DNA of 52,170 nucleotides from Acidimicrobiaceae bacterium (GCA_027315315.1 DAHUYG010000011.1:1-52170); one strand, 5' to 3'. Numbered from the stretch's first letter, positions 25,176 through 34,147 are shown. Notes: generated from the sequence alone by a model not told the origin. Translations and numbers: made by a program.

Positions 25176-26803
25176 TACGCGAGCGGACGCTCGAACCAGG
25201 TGCCGAACACGTTGCCGAGCGCCTGCATCGACTCGCCGACGGTCACCTGATTGGCCGCCGCCTCGATGAGCGCCGGCATGAGGTTGATCGTGGGATCGCC
25301 AGCCTCGGACTCGAGGCGGCCGAGGGAGCGGCGCACGGCATCGTCGTCGCGCTCGCGCTTCACCTGCGCGAGCCGGTCGAGCTGGCGCTCCTCGACGGCC
25401 GGGTCGATGTAGAGGGTGGACACCTCGTGGTCGTCTCCCTCGGCGTACCCGTTCACCCCGACCATGATCCACTCGCCCTTGGCCAGCTTCTCCTGGAAGC
25501 GGTAGGCGGCATCCGCGATCTGGAGGCCGAACCATCCGTTATCGATGCACTCGACGACGCCGTCGAGCATGGAACCGGACCCCTCCTCCTCCAGGTGGGC
25601 GAAGATCGCCTCGGCCTGCCGTTCGAGTTCGTCGGTGAGCGACTCGACGAACCACGACCCACCCAGGGGATCGGCGACGTGGGTGACGCCGGTCTCCTCG
25701 GCGATCACCTGCTGGGTGCGCAGCGCGAGGCGCGCCGCTCGCTCGGTGGGTAGGGCGAGCGCCTCGTCGAACGCGTCGGTGTGGAGGCTCTGGGTCCCCC
25801 CCAGCACCCCGGCCAGCGCCTCGAGGGCGACCCGGGCCAGGTTCACCTCGGGCTGCTGGGCAGTGAGCGAGACCCCCGCGGTCTGGGTGTGGAACCGAAG
25901 GGCGAGGGAGCGGGCGTCGCGCGCCCCGTATCGCTCGCGCATCCAGCGGGCCCAGATGCGCCGGGCGGCTCGGTACTTCGCGATCTCCTCGAAGAAGTCG
26001 ATGTGCGCGTTGAAGAAGAAGCTGAGACGCGGGCCGAACGCGTCGACCTGCAGGCCGGCCGCCAATGCGGCCTCGACGTAGGCGAAGCCGTTGGCGAGTG
26101 TGAACGCGAGCTCCTGGGCCGCCGTCGAACCGGCCTCCCGGATGTGGTAGCCCGAGATCGAGACCGGGTGCCACCGGGGGAGCTCGGCGGTGGCGAAGCG
26201 CACGAGGTCGGTGACCAGCCTGACCGAGGGCCGCGGCGGGAAGACGTACTCCTTCTGGGCTTGGTACTCCTTCAAGATGTCGTTCTGGATGGTGCCGCTG
26301 AGCGCGGCGCGGGCGACGCCCTGGCCGTCGCCCACCCCGATGTACATCGCCATCACGACGGGAGCTGCGGAGTTGATGGTCATCGACGTGCTGACCGATC
26401 CGAGCGGGATGCCCTCGAAAAGCACCTCCATGTCGCGCTGGGTGTCGATGGCCACCCCGGCCCTCCCCACCTCGCCCTTTGCGAGCGGGTCGTCCGAGTC
26501 GCGCCCGAGGAGGGTGGGCATGTCGAAGGCGGTGGAGAGGCCGTTGCCGCCCGACGCCAGGAGGTCCTTGAAGCGGCGGTTGGTGTCCTCGGCGGTGCCG
26601 AACCCCGCGAACTGGCGCATGGTCCAGAGCCGAGAACGGTACATCGACGCGTACGGGCCCCTCGTGTAGGGCCACTGACCGGGGAACTCCCCGCCGTCTG
26701 GTCCGTACACCGGCTCGAGCGCCACGCCCGACATCGTCTCGAAGGGGACCTCACGCAGCGTCGAGCGCTCGTACGCCTCCTGCCAGGCTCGGCGGTCGCC
26801 CAC
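25175..26803 (-). CDS. Acyl-CoA mutase large subunit (methylmalonyl-CoA mutase family)
   Basis: The 542-residue protein has the TIM-barrel substrate domain only (FPGQWPYTRGPYASMYRSRLWTMRQ split around residue 51; TAFDMPTLLGRDSDDP; SISGYHIREAG; LRFHTQTAGVSLTAQQPEVN; VLGGTQSLHTDAFDEALALPT). The B12 domain is encoded separately next door. This resembles split mutases of archaea and many bacteria. The YxSMYRxRxWTMRQ region (about 51-64), with Tyr in the substrate pocket, fits methylmalonyl-CoA rather than isobutyryl-CoA mutase, but isomer specificity is inferred only. GTG 26803 is the start, with no Shine-Dalgarno sequence; a -10-like TAACCT lies 6 nt upstream. Confidence 0.9.
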   Translation of the reverse strand: MGDRRAWQEAYERSTLREVPFETMSGVALEPVYGPDGGEFPGQWPYTRGPYASMYRSRLWTMRQFAGFGTAEDTNRRFKDLLASGGNGLSTAFDMPTLLGRDSDDPLAKGEVGRAGVAIDTQRDMEVLFEGIPLGSVSTSMTINSAAPVVMAMYIGVGDGQGVARAALSGTIQNDILKEYQAQKEYVFPPRPSVRLVTDLVRFATAELPRWHPVSISGYHIREAGSTAAQELAFTLANGFAYVEAALAAGLQVDAFGPRLSFFFNAHIDFFEEIAKYRAARRIWARWMRERYGARDARSLALRFHTQTAGVSLTAQQPEVNLARVALEALAGVLGGTQSLHTDAFDEALALPTERAARLALRTQQVIAEETGVTHVADPLGGSWFVESLTDELERQAEAIFAHLEEEGSGSMLDGVVECIDNGWFGLQIADAAYRFQEKLAKGEWIMVGVNGYAEGDDHEVSTLYIDPAVEERQLDRLAQVKRERDDDAVRRSLGRLESEAGDPTINLMPALIEAAANQVTVGESMQALGNVFGTWFERPLA

Positions 26804-26809
26804 AGATGA

Positions 26810-26815
26810 AGGTTA
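26810..26815 (-). promoter_or_regulatory. Putative -10 element of the mutase operon
   Basis: On the minus strand TAACCT lies 6 nt before the GTG start at 26803, and no ribosome binding site is visible between them. This fits leaderless transcription of the two mutase genes. Confidence 0.35.
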
Positions 26816-26918
26816 CCCAGGGTCCCCGGCCACGGGGCCGAGGCTCGCCGCCGCGCCCGCCCGGTCCAAAGACGTGGCCCCCGGGGCCGGTCCGCCTCCG
26901 TGGCAGACTGCGCACGCG

Positions 26919-28175
26919 ATGGGGGAGGGGGAGACACCGGTGAGGGAGGGACAACCCGGCCCGCTCTCGGGCATCAGGGTTCTCGATCTGACCTCGGTGG
27001 TCATGGGACCGCTCGCCACCCAGATCCTGGGCGACCTCGGCGCCGACGTCATCGCCATCGAGAGCGCACGAGGCGACACCAACCGGGGAATGGGACCCGG
27101 CCCGGCCCGCCAGCTCTCGGACGTCTCGCTCAACCTGCTCCGCAACAAACGCAACGTCGCTCTGGATGTGAAGGACCCGGCCGGTCGCGCCGCGCTGTTC
27201 AAGATCGCGGCCACCTGCGACGTCTTCGTCACCAACCTGCGTCCGGGGCCCCTGGCCCGCCTCGGGCTCGACTATGACGCGCTCGTCGCGGTGCGGCCCG
27301 ACATCGTGTTTTGTCGGGCCCAGGGCTTCCCGACCGACAGCCCCGAGGCCGACGAGCCCGCCTACGACGACATCATCCAGGCCGCGAGCGGGATCCCCGA
27401 CGTGGTCCGGCGCGCTCACGGCACACCAGCGATGGCACCCATCCTGCTCGCCGACAAGGTCTCGGGCCTCGTCCTCGCCTACGCCATCCTGGCCGCGCTC
27501 GTGCATCGCGAGCGCACCGGCGAAGGTCAGCAGGTCGAGGTCCCGATGCTCGACGCGGTGCGGTCGTTCGTCTTGGTGGAGCACTCGGCGGGGGCGATGA
27601 GCGGCGAGCCTCGGGCCGAGCGGACGACCGGGTACCAGCGGATCCTCACGCCGTTCCGGCGGCCCCAGCGCACGAGGGACTCGTGGATCGCGATCTTCCC
27701 CTACCTGGACGAGCACTTCACGACGCTCCTGGTGGCCGGCGGGCGCGACGATCTGGTGGGCGACCCCCGACTGACCAGGGAGGGCCGGCAGGCGCACTCG
27801 GCCTTCGCCTACGAGACCCTCGAGTCGATCGTCGCCATGCGGTCGACGGCCGAGTGGCTCGAGTTCTGCCGGGCCGAGGGCATCCCGGCGGCCGAGGCCG
27901 TCGACATCGACGACGTGATCGACGCGCTGCCCGAGCGCGAGCACCCCGCCGCCGGTCCCTACAAGGTGATCCCGCCGCCTGTGCGCTTCGGCCGCAGCCC
28001 GGCGACCGTGCGGAGCGACGCGCCGCTCATCGGGCAGCACAACCGCGAGGTGCTGGCCGAGGTTGGCCTAGACGAGGAAGAGATCGACGCCCTCGAGTCA
28101 CGCGGCGTGCTGCGCACCCGGGGCGCCGCCGATTCCATGGCCGGGAGGCAGCCGACCGACCGGCGCCCCGGCTGA
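26919..28175 (+). CDS. CaiB/BaiF-type CoA transferase (family III)
   Basis: This family III CoA transferase (about 418 aa) moves CoA between an acyl-CoA and a free acid. The N-terminal GIRVLDLTSVVMGPLATQILGDLGADVIAIE and NLLRNKRNVALDVKDPAGR blocks and the catalytic Asp region (PAYDDIIQAASG) are present. RTGEGQQVEVPMLDA and the C-terminal IGQHNREVLAEVGLDEEEI complete the family pattern. Two starts are possible: ATG 26919 (no ribosome binding site) and GTG 26940 (GGGGAG six nt upstream). Divergent from the mutase operon; the shared acyl-CoA theme suggests a common catabolic job. Confidence 0.92.
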   Translation: MGEGETPVREGQPGPLSGIRVLDLTSVVMGPLATQILGDLGADVIAIESARGDTNRGMGPGPARQLSDVSLNLLRNKRNVALDVKDPAGRAALFKIAATCDVFVTNLRPGPLARLGLDYDALVAVRPDIVFCRAQGFPTDSPEADEPAYDDIIQAASGIPDVVRRAHGTPAMAPILLADKVSGLVLAYAILAALVHRERTGEGQQVEVPMLDAVRSFVLVEHSAGAMSGEPRAERTTGYQRILTPFRRPQRTRDSWIAIFPYLDEHFTTLLVAGGRDDLVGDPRLTREGRQAHSAFAYETLESIVAMRSTAEWLEFCRAEGIPAAEAVDIDDVIDALPEREHPAAGPYKVIPPPVRFGRSPATVRSDAPLIGQHNREVLAEVGLDEEEIDALESRGVLRTRGAADSMAGRQPTDRRPG

Positions 28176-28176
28176 T

Positions 28177-29088
28177 TCAGCGGAAGTTCGCCGCGACCTC
28201 CTCCATGAACAGGTCGCAGGTCTCCAGCCGGCGCTGGCGGGGACCGAGGGTGAAGTCCGGGACGATCAGCTCGTCGGCGCCAGCTTCGGCATAGCGACCG
28301 ACGATGTCGGTCACCTCGGCCGGGGTGCCGACGATGGCCGCCTGACCCATCCCCTGCGCCCGGCGCTCGGCCAGCCACGACTGGTCGGTCGACAAGAACA
28401 AGAGGGCCTGGGTGGAGACGTGGATCTCGGCCGGGTCCCGCTTCGCCTCGTCGCAGCGCTCGTGGAGCACCTTGACCTTGTGCGTGAGGACCTCGGGGGT
28501 CGTCCAGGAGTTCCACTGGTCCGCGTAGCGGGCGGCCACCCGCATGGTTCGCCGCTCACCGCCCCCTCCGATCAGGATCGGCAGGCGGTTCTGGACCGGG
28601 ACCGGCTGGTTGGGGGCGTCGGACACCGAGAAGTACTCGCCCTCGAAGGTCGTCCTCGGCTCGTGGAGCATGGACTCGAGGATCTGCACGGCCTCCTCGA
28701 AGCGGTCCAGGCGCTCCTTCACCGTGCCGAGGTCGATCCCGTAGGCGGCGTGCTCGTTCTCCTGCCAGCCCGCCCCGAGCCCAAGCACCAGCCGGCCTCC
28801 GCTGATCCGGTCGATGGCCGAGGCGATCTTCGCGAGGACGGCGGGGTGACGGTAGGTGACGCTCGTGACGAGCGGGCTCAGGGTCACCCGTGGCACCGTT
28901 GCGGCAAGCGCCGCGATCACCGACCAGCACTCGATCGTGTCGCCGTCGAGCGGGGTCGAGTCCGGCCCGTTGGGCATGAAGTGGTCGGCGAAGTACACGC
29001 CGTCCCAGCCGCTCGCCTCGCAGTGCGACGCGAGCTCGAGGATTTCCTCCCAGGATCGCTGGGGCGAGGGCCAGATCCCAAAGCGCAT
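28177..29088 (-). CDS. LLM-class F420-dependent oxidoreductase
   Basis: This 303-residue protein is a luciferase-like (TIM barrel) oxidoreductase. Features: MRFGIWPSPQRSWEEILELA, GWDGVYFADHF, VTLSPLVTSVTYRHPAVLAKIASAIDRISGGRLVLGLGAGWQENEH and RLPILIGGGGERRTMRVAARYADQWN, the core of the F420-dependent group. The reduced cofactor is F420 by family, not by a specific test here. ATG 29088 begins at the conserved MRFG; longer starts add non-conserved residues. It runs tail to tail with the CoA transferase (1 nt). Confidence 0.9.
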   Translation of the reverse strand: MRFGIWPSPQRSWEEILELASHCEASGWDGVYFADHFMPNGPDSTPLDGDTIECWSVIAALAATVPRVTLSPLVTSVTYRHPAVLAKIASAIDRISGGRLVLGLGAGWQENEHAAYGIDLGTVKERLDRFEEAVQILESMLHEPRTTFEGEYFSVSDAPNQPVPVQNRLPILIGGGGERRTMRVAARYADQWNSWTTPEVLTHKVKVLHERCDEAKRDPAEIHVSTQALLFLSTDQSWLAERRAQGMGQAAIVGTPAEVTDIVGRYAEAGADELIVPDFTLGPRQRRLETCDLFMEEVAANFR

Positions 29089-29180
29089 CCGATGATTCCT
29101 AGGCCATGGTGGGGTCGCCAGCAAGTGGGGGCCATGGAGTGCGCCGGAGCCGACCGCCGGCGTGGTCGTATCGTGAGCGG

Positions 29181-30428
29181 GTGGCGAGCGTCGGTCGAGG
29201 GGAGGTCGCCGGCGGCCGGGTGGTTCCCGTACGCGAACGCAACCTGCGCACCGCGACGAGCGCCTGGACGTGGCTTCGTCGCCTTTGGACCCCGCTCGAC
29301 GCGTGGATTCTCGCGGTGCTCGCGGCGTGGCTCGTGCTCGTGCTCGTGGGGCTCTTCGTCGCCCTCCACGTGCTCGAGCCGCGGCTGTCGATCCATGACG
29401 GGTTCCGGACTGTCGTCGTCAACAGCGACGCCGGCTGGCTCCGCGAGATCAACGTGCTTGGATACCAGTGGAGCGGCAACGCGAACGTCTCGAGCGACGT
29501 CGCGTTCCTCCCGCTCTACCCGCTCGTGGTGGGAGCGCTCCACGCGTTCGGTCTCGGGTGGAATGGTGCGTCGTTCCTGGTCAGCGTTCTTTGCCAGGCG
29601 GCGACGCTCGTGCTGCTCGGGCGTCTTTTGACCGAGTCGGGCGCGACCCGCCGCCAGGTCCGTTGGGCGATCGGATTCGCGCTCTTCTACCCGGCGGCTC
29701 TCTTCGCGGTGACCGGATTCGGCACGACCATGCTCGGTCTGTGCGTGGTCGGAGCGCTGCTCGCGTATCGACGCGGCCATCGCAACGTCGCGTTCGCGTG
29801 CGCCGGCGCAGCGACTGGGCTCTACTACACCGGGCTCGCCGTCCCCGTCGCGCTGATCGTGGCGGAGATCCGCACCCGCGGTGCACGTTCGATCCTCTCG
29901 CTCCCCGGCGTTGGGCGGGTCCTCCTCGGGTTCGCCGGCCTGATCGGGTTCATGTCCTATCTGGCAGGGCGTTTCGGCGACCCGCTCGCGTCGATCGCCG
30001 ACCAGCGGGCCTGGACGGGCAACACGAGCATCTGGAGCGTCCTTTGGCACGCCGTGACGCTGTCGCCGGTCCCGAACGGCGTCCTCGGCTATATCGCCCA
30101 GCGACAGGAGGCGAACCTCAGCCATGCCCTCGACGCGCCCTTCTTGCTGTTGGTGGTCGTCGTCGCCCTGTGGATGCTGTCGGGTCGTCACGGGATCGAG
30201 ACCTGGCTCCTCGCGGGGGGCGCCGCGCTTGTGCTCTACAACTCGGCCAAGGCCGGCTACCCATTCAGCGTGATCCGACTGGCGTACCCGTTTTTCATCG
30301 TGCTGCCGATGCATCCCCGGGTCCGGGGGCTCATGGACCGGGTCACCTGGACGATCCCGTACCTCGGGTGCCTCGCGATCAGCTGCTACTGGATCACGGT
30401 CCTCGCCCAGCGGCTCTTCACGGACTAA
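29181..30428 (+). CDS. GT-C (PIG-V-like) membrane glycosyltransferase
   Basis: The product (about 415 aa) is a polytopic membrane protein with 9-10 hydrophobic helices. Its first outer loop carries VVVNSDAGWLREINVLGYQWSG and, about 15 residues on, SSDVAFLPLYPLVVGAL; this matches the WDxxWYxxIAxxGY...AFFPLYPLL layout of PIG-V-like mannosyltransferases, which use a polyprenyl-phosphate sugar. The acidic catalytic residue would be the Asp of NSDAGW. The acceptor is unknown. The start is uncertain: GTG 29181 is chosen because the 75 bases before it (from ATG 29106) lack the GC bias of coding DNA. The stop overlaps the next gene (TAATG). Confidence 0.75.
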   Translation: MASVGRGEVAGGRVVPVRERNLRTATSAWTWLRRLWTPLDAWILAVLAAWLVLVLVGLFVALHVLEPRLSIHDGFRTVVVNSDAGWLREINVLGYQWSGNANVSSDVAFLPLYPLVVGALHAFGLGWNGASFLVSVLCQAATLVLLGRLLTESGATRRQVRWAIGFALFYPAALFAVTGFGTTMLGLCVVGALLAYRRGHRNVAFACAGAATGLYYTGLAVPVALIVAEIRTRGARSILSLPGVGRVLLGFAGLIGFMSYLAGRFGDPLASIADQRAWTGNTSIWSVLWHAVTLSPVPNGVLGYIAQRQEANLSHALDAPFLLLVVVVALWMLSGRHGIETWLLAGGAALVLYNSAKAGYPFSVIRLAYPFFIVLPMHPRVRGLMDRVTWTIPYLGCLAISCYWITVLAQRLFTD

Positions 30429-30985
30429 TGGAAGCGACGGCCCCCCGGGCCTCGACCGGGCAGCGCTGGCGGAGGGCCGTCTTCGTCGTGATCACGGCGT
30501 GGCTGGTGCTCGCCGTGCTCGTCGTGTTCTTCCACGGCCTCGGGGCGGCGGAACAGTCCGGCTCGGTCGAGGCCCGGGGGGCCCAGTACCAGCGGTTTCT
30601 CGGTCGCGGCTGGTATCCCCTCGAGGTCGACCCGTTCACGCCCACGGCCGCCGACCGGGCCCCCTACATCGCCATCAACTACTCGGCAGGTGGCCGTTCG
30701 ACGATCCTGCCGGCACCGGGATGGCGCCGCCTGACGCTCCGGCTGGCCCCGATCCCCTGTGCGAGCGGCGCGCCGCAGCGGATCGAGGTGCGCCAGGGCA
30801 CGGCGGTGCTCGGGACCCTGACCCCGCCGGTCGCGTGGGCGTCCTACAGCTTCACGCTCGCGCAGCGCGGCCAGGCGGTGACGCTGCGCTACGGGTGCGT
30901 CGTCAGCGAGGAGGCGCCGGGACGGGGGCTTCAGAGCGCGCGATACCTGGCCATCCTGCTCGGCGGCGTCATCGGGACGGGATAG
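30428..30985 (+). CDS. Membrane-anchored beta-rich protein, unknown function
   Basis: This 185-residue protein has one N-terminal transmembrane helix (about 16-38, AVFVVITAWLVLAVLVVFF) and an extracytoplasmic region rich in beta strands. The segment GWRRLTLRLAPIPC...APQRIEVRQGTAVLGTLTPP resembles the beta-sandwich accessory domain often attached to actinobacterial GT-C glycosyltransferases. Two cysteines are present. It starts one base before the end of the upstream stop (TAATG) and its stop overlaps the GNAT start (TAGTG), so the three genes are probably translated together. Not recognised as a named family. Confidence 0.65.
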   Translation: MEATAPRASTGQRWRRAVFVVITAWLVLAVLVVFFHGLGAAEQSGSVEARGAQYQRFLGRGWYPLEVDPFTPTAADRAPYIAINYSAGGRSTILPAPGWRRLTLRLAPIPCASGAPQRIEVRQGTAVLGTLTPPVAWASYSFTLAQRGQAVTLRYGCVVSEEAPGRGLQSARYLAILLGGVIGTG

Positions 30986-31482
30986 TGGAGCTGGTCGTCG
31001 CGCCGGACGATCCGCGAGCCCCCGGGGTCCGGGCGCTCCTCGAACGACACCTCGCGTTCACCCGCGACACCACCCCGCCCGACCACGTCCACGCCCTCGA
31101 GGTGGAAGATCTGCTCGATCCGGCGGTGTGGTTCGTCAGCGCCCGGCTCGACGGCGAGGTCGTGGGGGTCGGCGCGCTGAAGCGACTGGACGGCGGGCAC
31201 GGCGAGTTGAAGTCGATGCACACGGCCGAGGAGGTGCGGGGCCGCGGGGTGGGTGGAGCGCTCGTCGAACACCTGCTGGACCACGCCAGGAGCAGCGGGT
31301 ACCGAAGGGTGAGCCTGGAGACCGGGACGATGGACGCCTTCGCCCCTGCTCGCGCGCTCTACGCCAGGGCCGGCTTCGCCCCCTGCGAGCCATTCGGCTC
31401 GTATGGGGTCAACCCTTACAGCATCTGCATGACGCTTCTGCTCGAAGACGATCGAGACCCGATCGGAGACGGCTCGAGCTAG
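30985..31482 (+). CDS. GNAT-family N-acetyltransferase
   Basis: This 165-residue protein has the GNAT acetyl-CoA site: the strand VGVGALKRLDGGHGELKSM followed by HTAEEVRGRGVGGALVEHLLDHA (R/Q-x-x-G-x-G/A motif) and the C-terminal YARAGFAPCEPFGSYG. It resembles PhnO/YpeA-type acetyltransferases that act on small amines or amino acids; the substrate is not predictable. The GTG at 30985 overlaps the previous stop (TAGTG). Confidence 0.88.
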   Translation: MELVVAPDDPRAPGVRALLERHLAFTRDTTPPDHVHALEVEDLLDPAVWFVSARLDGEVVGVGALKRLDGGHGELKSMHTAEEVRGRGVGGALVEHLLDHARSSGYRRVSLETGTMDAFAPARALYARAGFAPCEPFGSYGVNPYSICMTLLLEDDRDPIGDGSS

Positions 31483-31570
31483 CGCAGCGTGGCTCGGCCG
31501 GTCGTCAACCGAGAGCGACCCGGACTCGCCGGGTTGAACGAAGACCCCGGGCCGACGACAGTGTGTCTCC

Positions 31571-32212
31571 ATGGACCCAGCAACGAATCGGGGCGGGACC
31601 GAGATAGAGCGACTCATTCCCGACCCCTCCACGCTCGACGAGGCCGCGCTGGTCGCGACCGAGGCATTCGTCGACGACCCGTTCTTCTGCTTCTTGAGCC
31701 CGAACGAGCGGATCCGGCGCCGGGGCCTTCGGATCTACTTCCGCGCCGGGGTCGCCCATCTCGGCGAGCGGGGCCATCTCCTCGGCGCTCGACACGACGG
31801 CCGGTTGGTCGGCATCGCCGCCTTCGTCCGCCCCGGGGGGTACCCGCTGCCGGTCGGGGTCCAGCTCCGCCAGACGGCCTCGGCGTTCTGGGGGCTCGCC
31901 CCCCGACCGCTTGCGCTGGTGCACGGGTCGATGTTCCTGCTCGCGATGGACCGGGCGCACCCGCGCGAGCGCCATTGGTACCTCGAGCTGCTCGCCGTGC
32001 ATCCCGACGCCCAGCGACGGGGTCACGGCGGGGCGCTCCAGGCCCAGGTGTACGCAGAGGCCGACGCCGAGCAGCTCCCGAGCTACCTCGAGACCCAGAA
32101 GGAAGAGAACCTCGCCTACTACCGGCGCTTCGGCTACGAGCTCGTGAAGGAGCTCCGCCCGGTCCGTCATGGGCCGCCGTTGTGGACGATGCGCCGGGAG
32201 CCCAAGGGCTGA
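31571..32212 (+). CDS. GNAT-family N-acetyltransferase (second copy, distinct subfamily)
   Basis: A 213-residue GNAT protein from ATG 31571. The acetyl-CoA binding segment is HWYLELLAVHPDAQRRGHGGALQAQVYAEAD, followed by LPSYLETQKEENLAYYRRFGYELVKEL, the last two strands of the fold. It belongs to the group that is weakly related to puromycin-type and mycothiol-related acetyltransferases in actinomycetes. It shares only the fold with the preceding GNAT, so it is not a recent duplication. Substrate unknown. Confidence 0.88.
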   Translation: MDPATNRGGTEIERLIPDPSTLDEAALVATEAFVDDPFFCFLSPNERIRRRGLRIYFRAGVAHLGERGHLLGARHDGRLVGIAAFVRPGGYPLPVGVQLRQTASAFWGLAPRPLALVHGSMFLLAMDRAHPRERHWYLELLAVHPDAQRRGHGGALQAQVYAEADAEQLPSYLETQKEENLAYYRRFGYELVKELRPVRHGPPLWTMRREPKG

Positions 32213-32283
32213 TTGGGGGGCCGGGACGCCGGCGGTTGTCCTACGCTCGGAGGGCCGAGGCAGCCGGACTGGGGAGGTTCGAG

Positions 32284-33690
32284 ATGGGCGACCACGTCAT
32301 GACGATCGGGGGCGTCGGGGCGCCCACCAAGGGGACCTTCCCGGTCATCAACCCGGCCACCGGCGAGCACTTTGCCGAGGCCCCAGAGTGCACGCGCGAG
32401 CAGCTGGACGAGGCCTTCGCCTCGGCCGCCGACGCCTACAAGGAGTGGCGCAAGGACGAGGCGGCCCGACGCGAGGCGCTCGGCAAGGCCGCCGACCTCC
32501 TCTTCGGCGCCGGCGCCGAGATCGGTCCGGTGCTCACCGCCGAGCAGGGCAAACCGCTCGGGGAGGCCGGCGGGGAGGCGTTCGCCGCTGGGATCTGGTT
32601 CAAGTACTTCGCCGGCCTCGAGATCCCGACCGAAGTCATTCAGGACGACGACAACGCGTACTCCGAGGTGGTCCGGCGCCCCCTCGGGGTCGTCGCCGCC
32701 ATCACGCCGTGGAACTTCCCGATCGTGCTCGCCGCCTGGAAGATCGCGCCCGCGTTGCTGGCGGGCAACACCATGGTGCTCAAGCCCTCGCCCTACACCC
32801 CGCTCGCCACCTTGAAGATGGGTCAACTTCTCTCCTCGGTGCTCCCGCCGGGCGTTTTGAACGTCGTCTCGGGCGGAGACGAGCTCGGGGCATGGATGAC
32901 GTCGCACCCGGTGCCGCGCAAGATCAGCTTCACCGGGTCGGTCGCCACCGGCAAGCACGTCGCAGCCTCGGCCGCCCCCGACCTCAAGCGGGTCACCCTC
33001 GAGCTCGGCGGAAACGACCCGGCCATCGTGCTCGACGACGTCGATCCGGCGGCCGTCGCCGATCGCCTCTTCTGGGGGGCGTTCTCCAACAACGGCCAGA
33101 TCTGCTCGGCGATCAAGCGCGTGTACGTTCCCGAGCGCCTCTACGAGCCGGTGGTCGACGCGCTGGCGGAGCGCGCCCGCGCGGTCAAGGTCGGGGAGGG
33201 GACCTCGGAGGGCGCCCAGCTCGGTCCGATCAACAACAAGCCCCAGTTCGAGCGGGTCTCCGAGCTCGTGGCCGACGCGATCTCCGGGGGCGCCAGGGTC
33301 GCCACCGGTGGCCGGCCCATGGACGGCCCGGGGTACTTCTTCGAACCCACGATCCTGGCCGACCTCTCCGACGGCACCCGGATCGTCGACGAGGAGCAGT
33401 TCGGGCCGGCGCTCCCGGTGATCGCCTACTCGGACCTGGACGACGCGCTCGAGCGCGCCAATGCCACCCATTTCGGGCTGTCCGGCTCGGTATGGGGCAC
33501 CGACGTCGACCGGGCCGCATCGGTGGCGGCCCAGCTGGAGTGCGGCACGGCGTGGGTCAACTCCCACCTGGCGCTCGCCCCGCATCAGCCCTTCGGCGGC
33601 TCCAAATGGAGCGGGATCGGCGTGGAGAACGGCGTCTGGGGCTACGAGGGCTTCACCGAGCTCCAGGTCCGGTATCGCTCGAAGGCCTGA
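32284..33690 (+). CDS. NAD(P)-dependent aldehyde dehydrogenase
   Basis: This 468-residue aldehyde dehydrogenase oxidises an aldehyde to the acid. Motifs: TPWNFPIVLAAWKIAPALLAGN, the FTGSVATG nucleotide-binding loop, the general-base Glu 240 in LELGGNDPAIVL, and the nucleophilic Cys 274 in NNGQICSAIKRVYV. PFGGSKWSGIG near the C-terminus is standard. A GGGGAGG Shine-Dalgarno sequence lies about 6 nt before ATG 32284. The preference (for example gamma-aminobutyraldehyde or succinate semialdehyde type) is not clear. Confidence 0.95.
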   Translation: MGDHVMTIGGVGAPTKGTFPVINPATGEHFAEAPECTREQLDEAFASAADAYKEWRKDEAARREALGKAADLLFGAGAEIGPVLTAEQGKPLGEAGGEAFAAGIWFKYFAGLEIPTEVIQDDDNAYSEVVRRPLGVVAAITPWNFPIVLAAWKIAPALLAGNTMVLKPSPYTPLATLKMGQLLSSVLPPGVLNVVSGGDELGAWMTSHPVPRKISFTGSVATGKHVAASAAPDLKRVTLELGGNDPAIVLDDVDPAAVADRLFWGAFSNNGQICSAIKRVYVPERLYEPVVDALAERARAVKVGEGTSEGAQLGPINNKPQFERVSELVADAISGGARVATGGRPMDGPGYFFEPTILADLSDGTRIVDEEQFGPALPVIAYSDLDDALERANATHFGLSGSVWGTDVDRAASVAAQLECGTAWVNSHLALAPHQPFGGSKWSGIGVENGVWGYEGFTELQVRYRSKA

Positions 33691-33751
33691 GCCCCGACGC
33701 CGGTCAGCGTCTCCCGCCGTTCGCGGTCCGGGATTTGCCGCCGTCGCTTGT

Positions 33752-34035
33752 TCGGGTAGTTGCCTGGTCGGCGTCACCGACCCGATGACAGCTACCGGGA
33801 TCTGATCAGCGGCGCAATCTGTCGATGGTCACGAACCGCCTCAAGGTCGTCATGAAGCAGCGGACCATCATCGCGACGGTATTCGTGCCGCTCAGCTTCC
33901 TCACCTGGCTCTTCGGCCAGAGCTTCTCGTGTGATGACCGCGCGCCCCGAAAAGCGCGCCGCCTACTTCCTCGCCATCGCCACCGAGGTCCTGGCCCTCG
34001 TGCTCCTGTTGTTGCTGTTCAAGCCCCGGGGCCAG
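33752..34035 (+). pseudogene. corA-like magnesium transporter C-terminal remnant
   Basis: Three short frame-shifted pieces match the end of CorA in order: LVGVTDP near 33760-33785; DSYRDLISGA near 33787-33815; LSMVTNRLKVVMKQRTIIATVFVPLSFLTWLFGQSFS (the first membrane helix) from about 33820 to 33928. A further +1 frame carries a hydrophobic helix ending FKPRGQL (33934-34030), like the second CorA helix and its basic tail. The usual GMN motif after helix 1 is replaced by GQS. At least three frameshifts or deletions, and no N-terminal domain, show a decayed gene. The last piece could also be read as a 57-residue one-helix ORF (33934-34107). Confidence 0.6.
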
Positions 34036-34088
34036 CTCGGGAGCGGCCCGACTGCCCGAGCGTGTCCACCCGCCGGTTCCTCCTCTCC

Positions 34089-34094
34089 TAGGGT
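34089..34094 (+). promoter_or_regulatory. Putative -10 element upstream of secreted protein gene
   Basis: TAGGGT about 54 nt before the ATG at 34148. This is the same hexamer seen before other genes here; the -35 region is not recognisable. Confidence 0.3.
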
Positions 34095-34147
34095 GTGCCC
34101 CGGGTGAGGCGACCCTCGTCGAGGGGCCCAGACCCTGGAGGGTCCAA

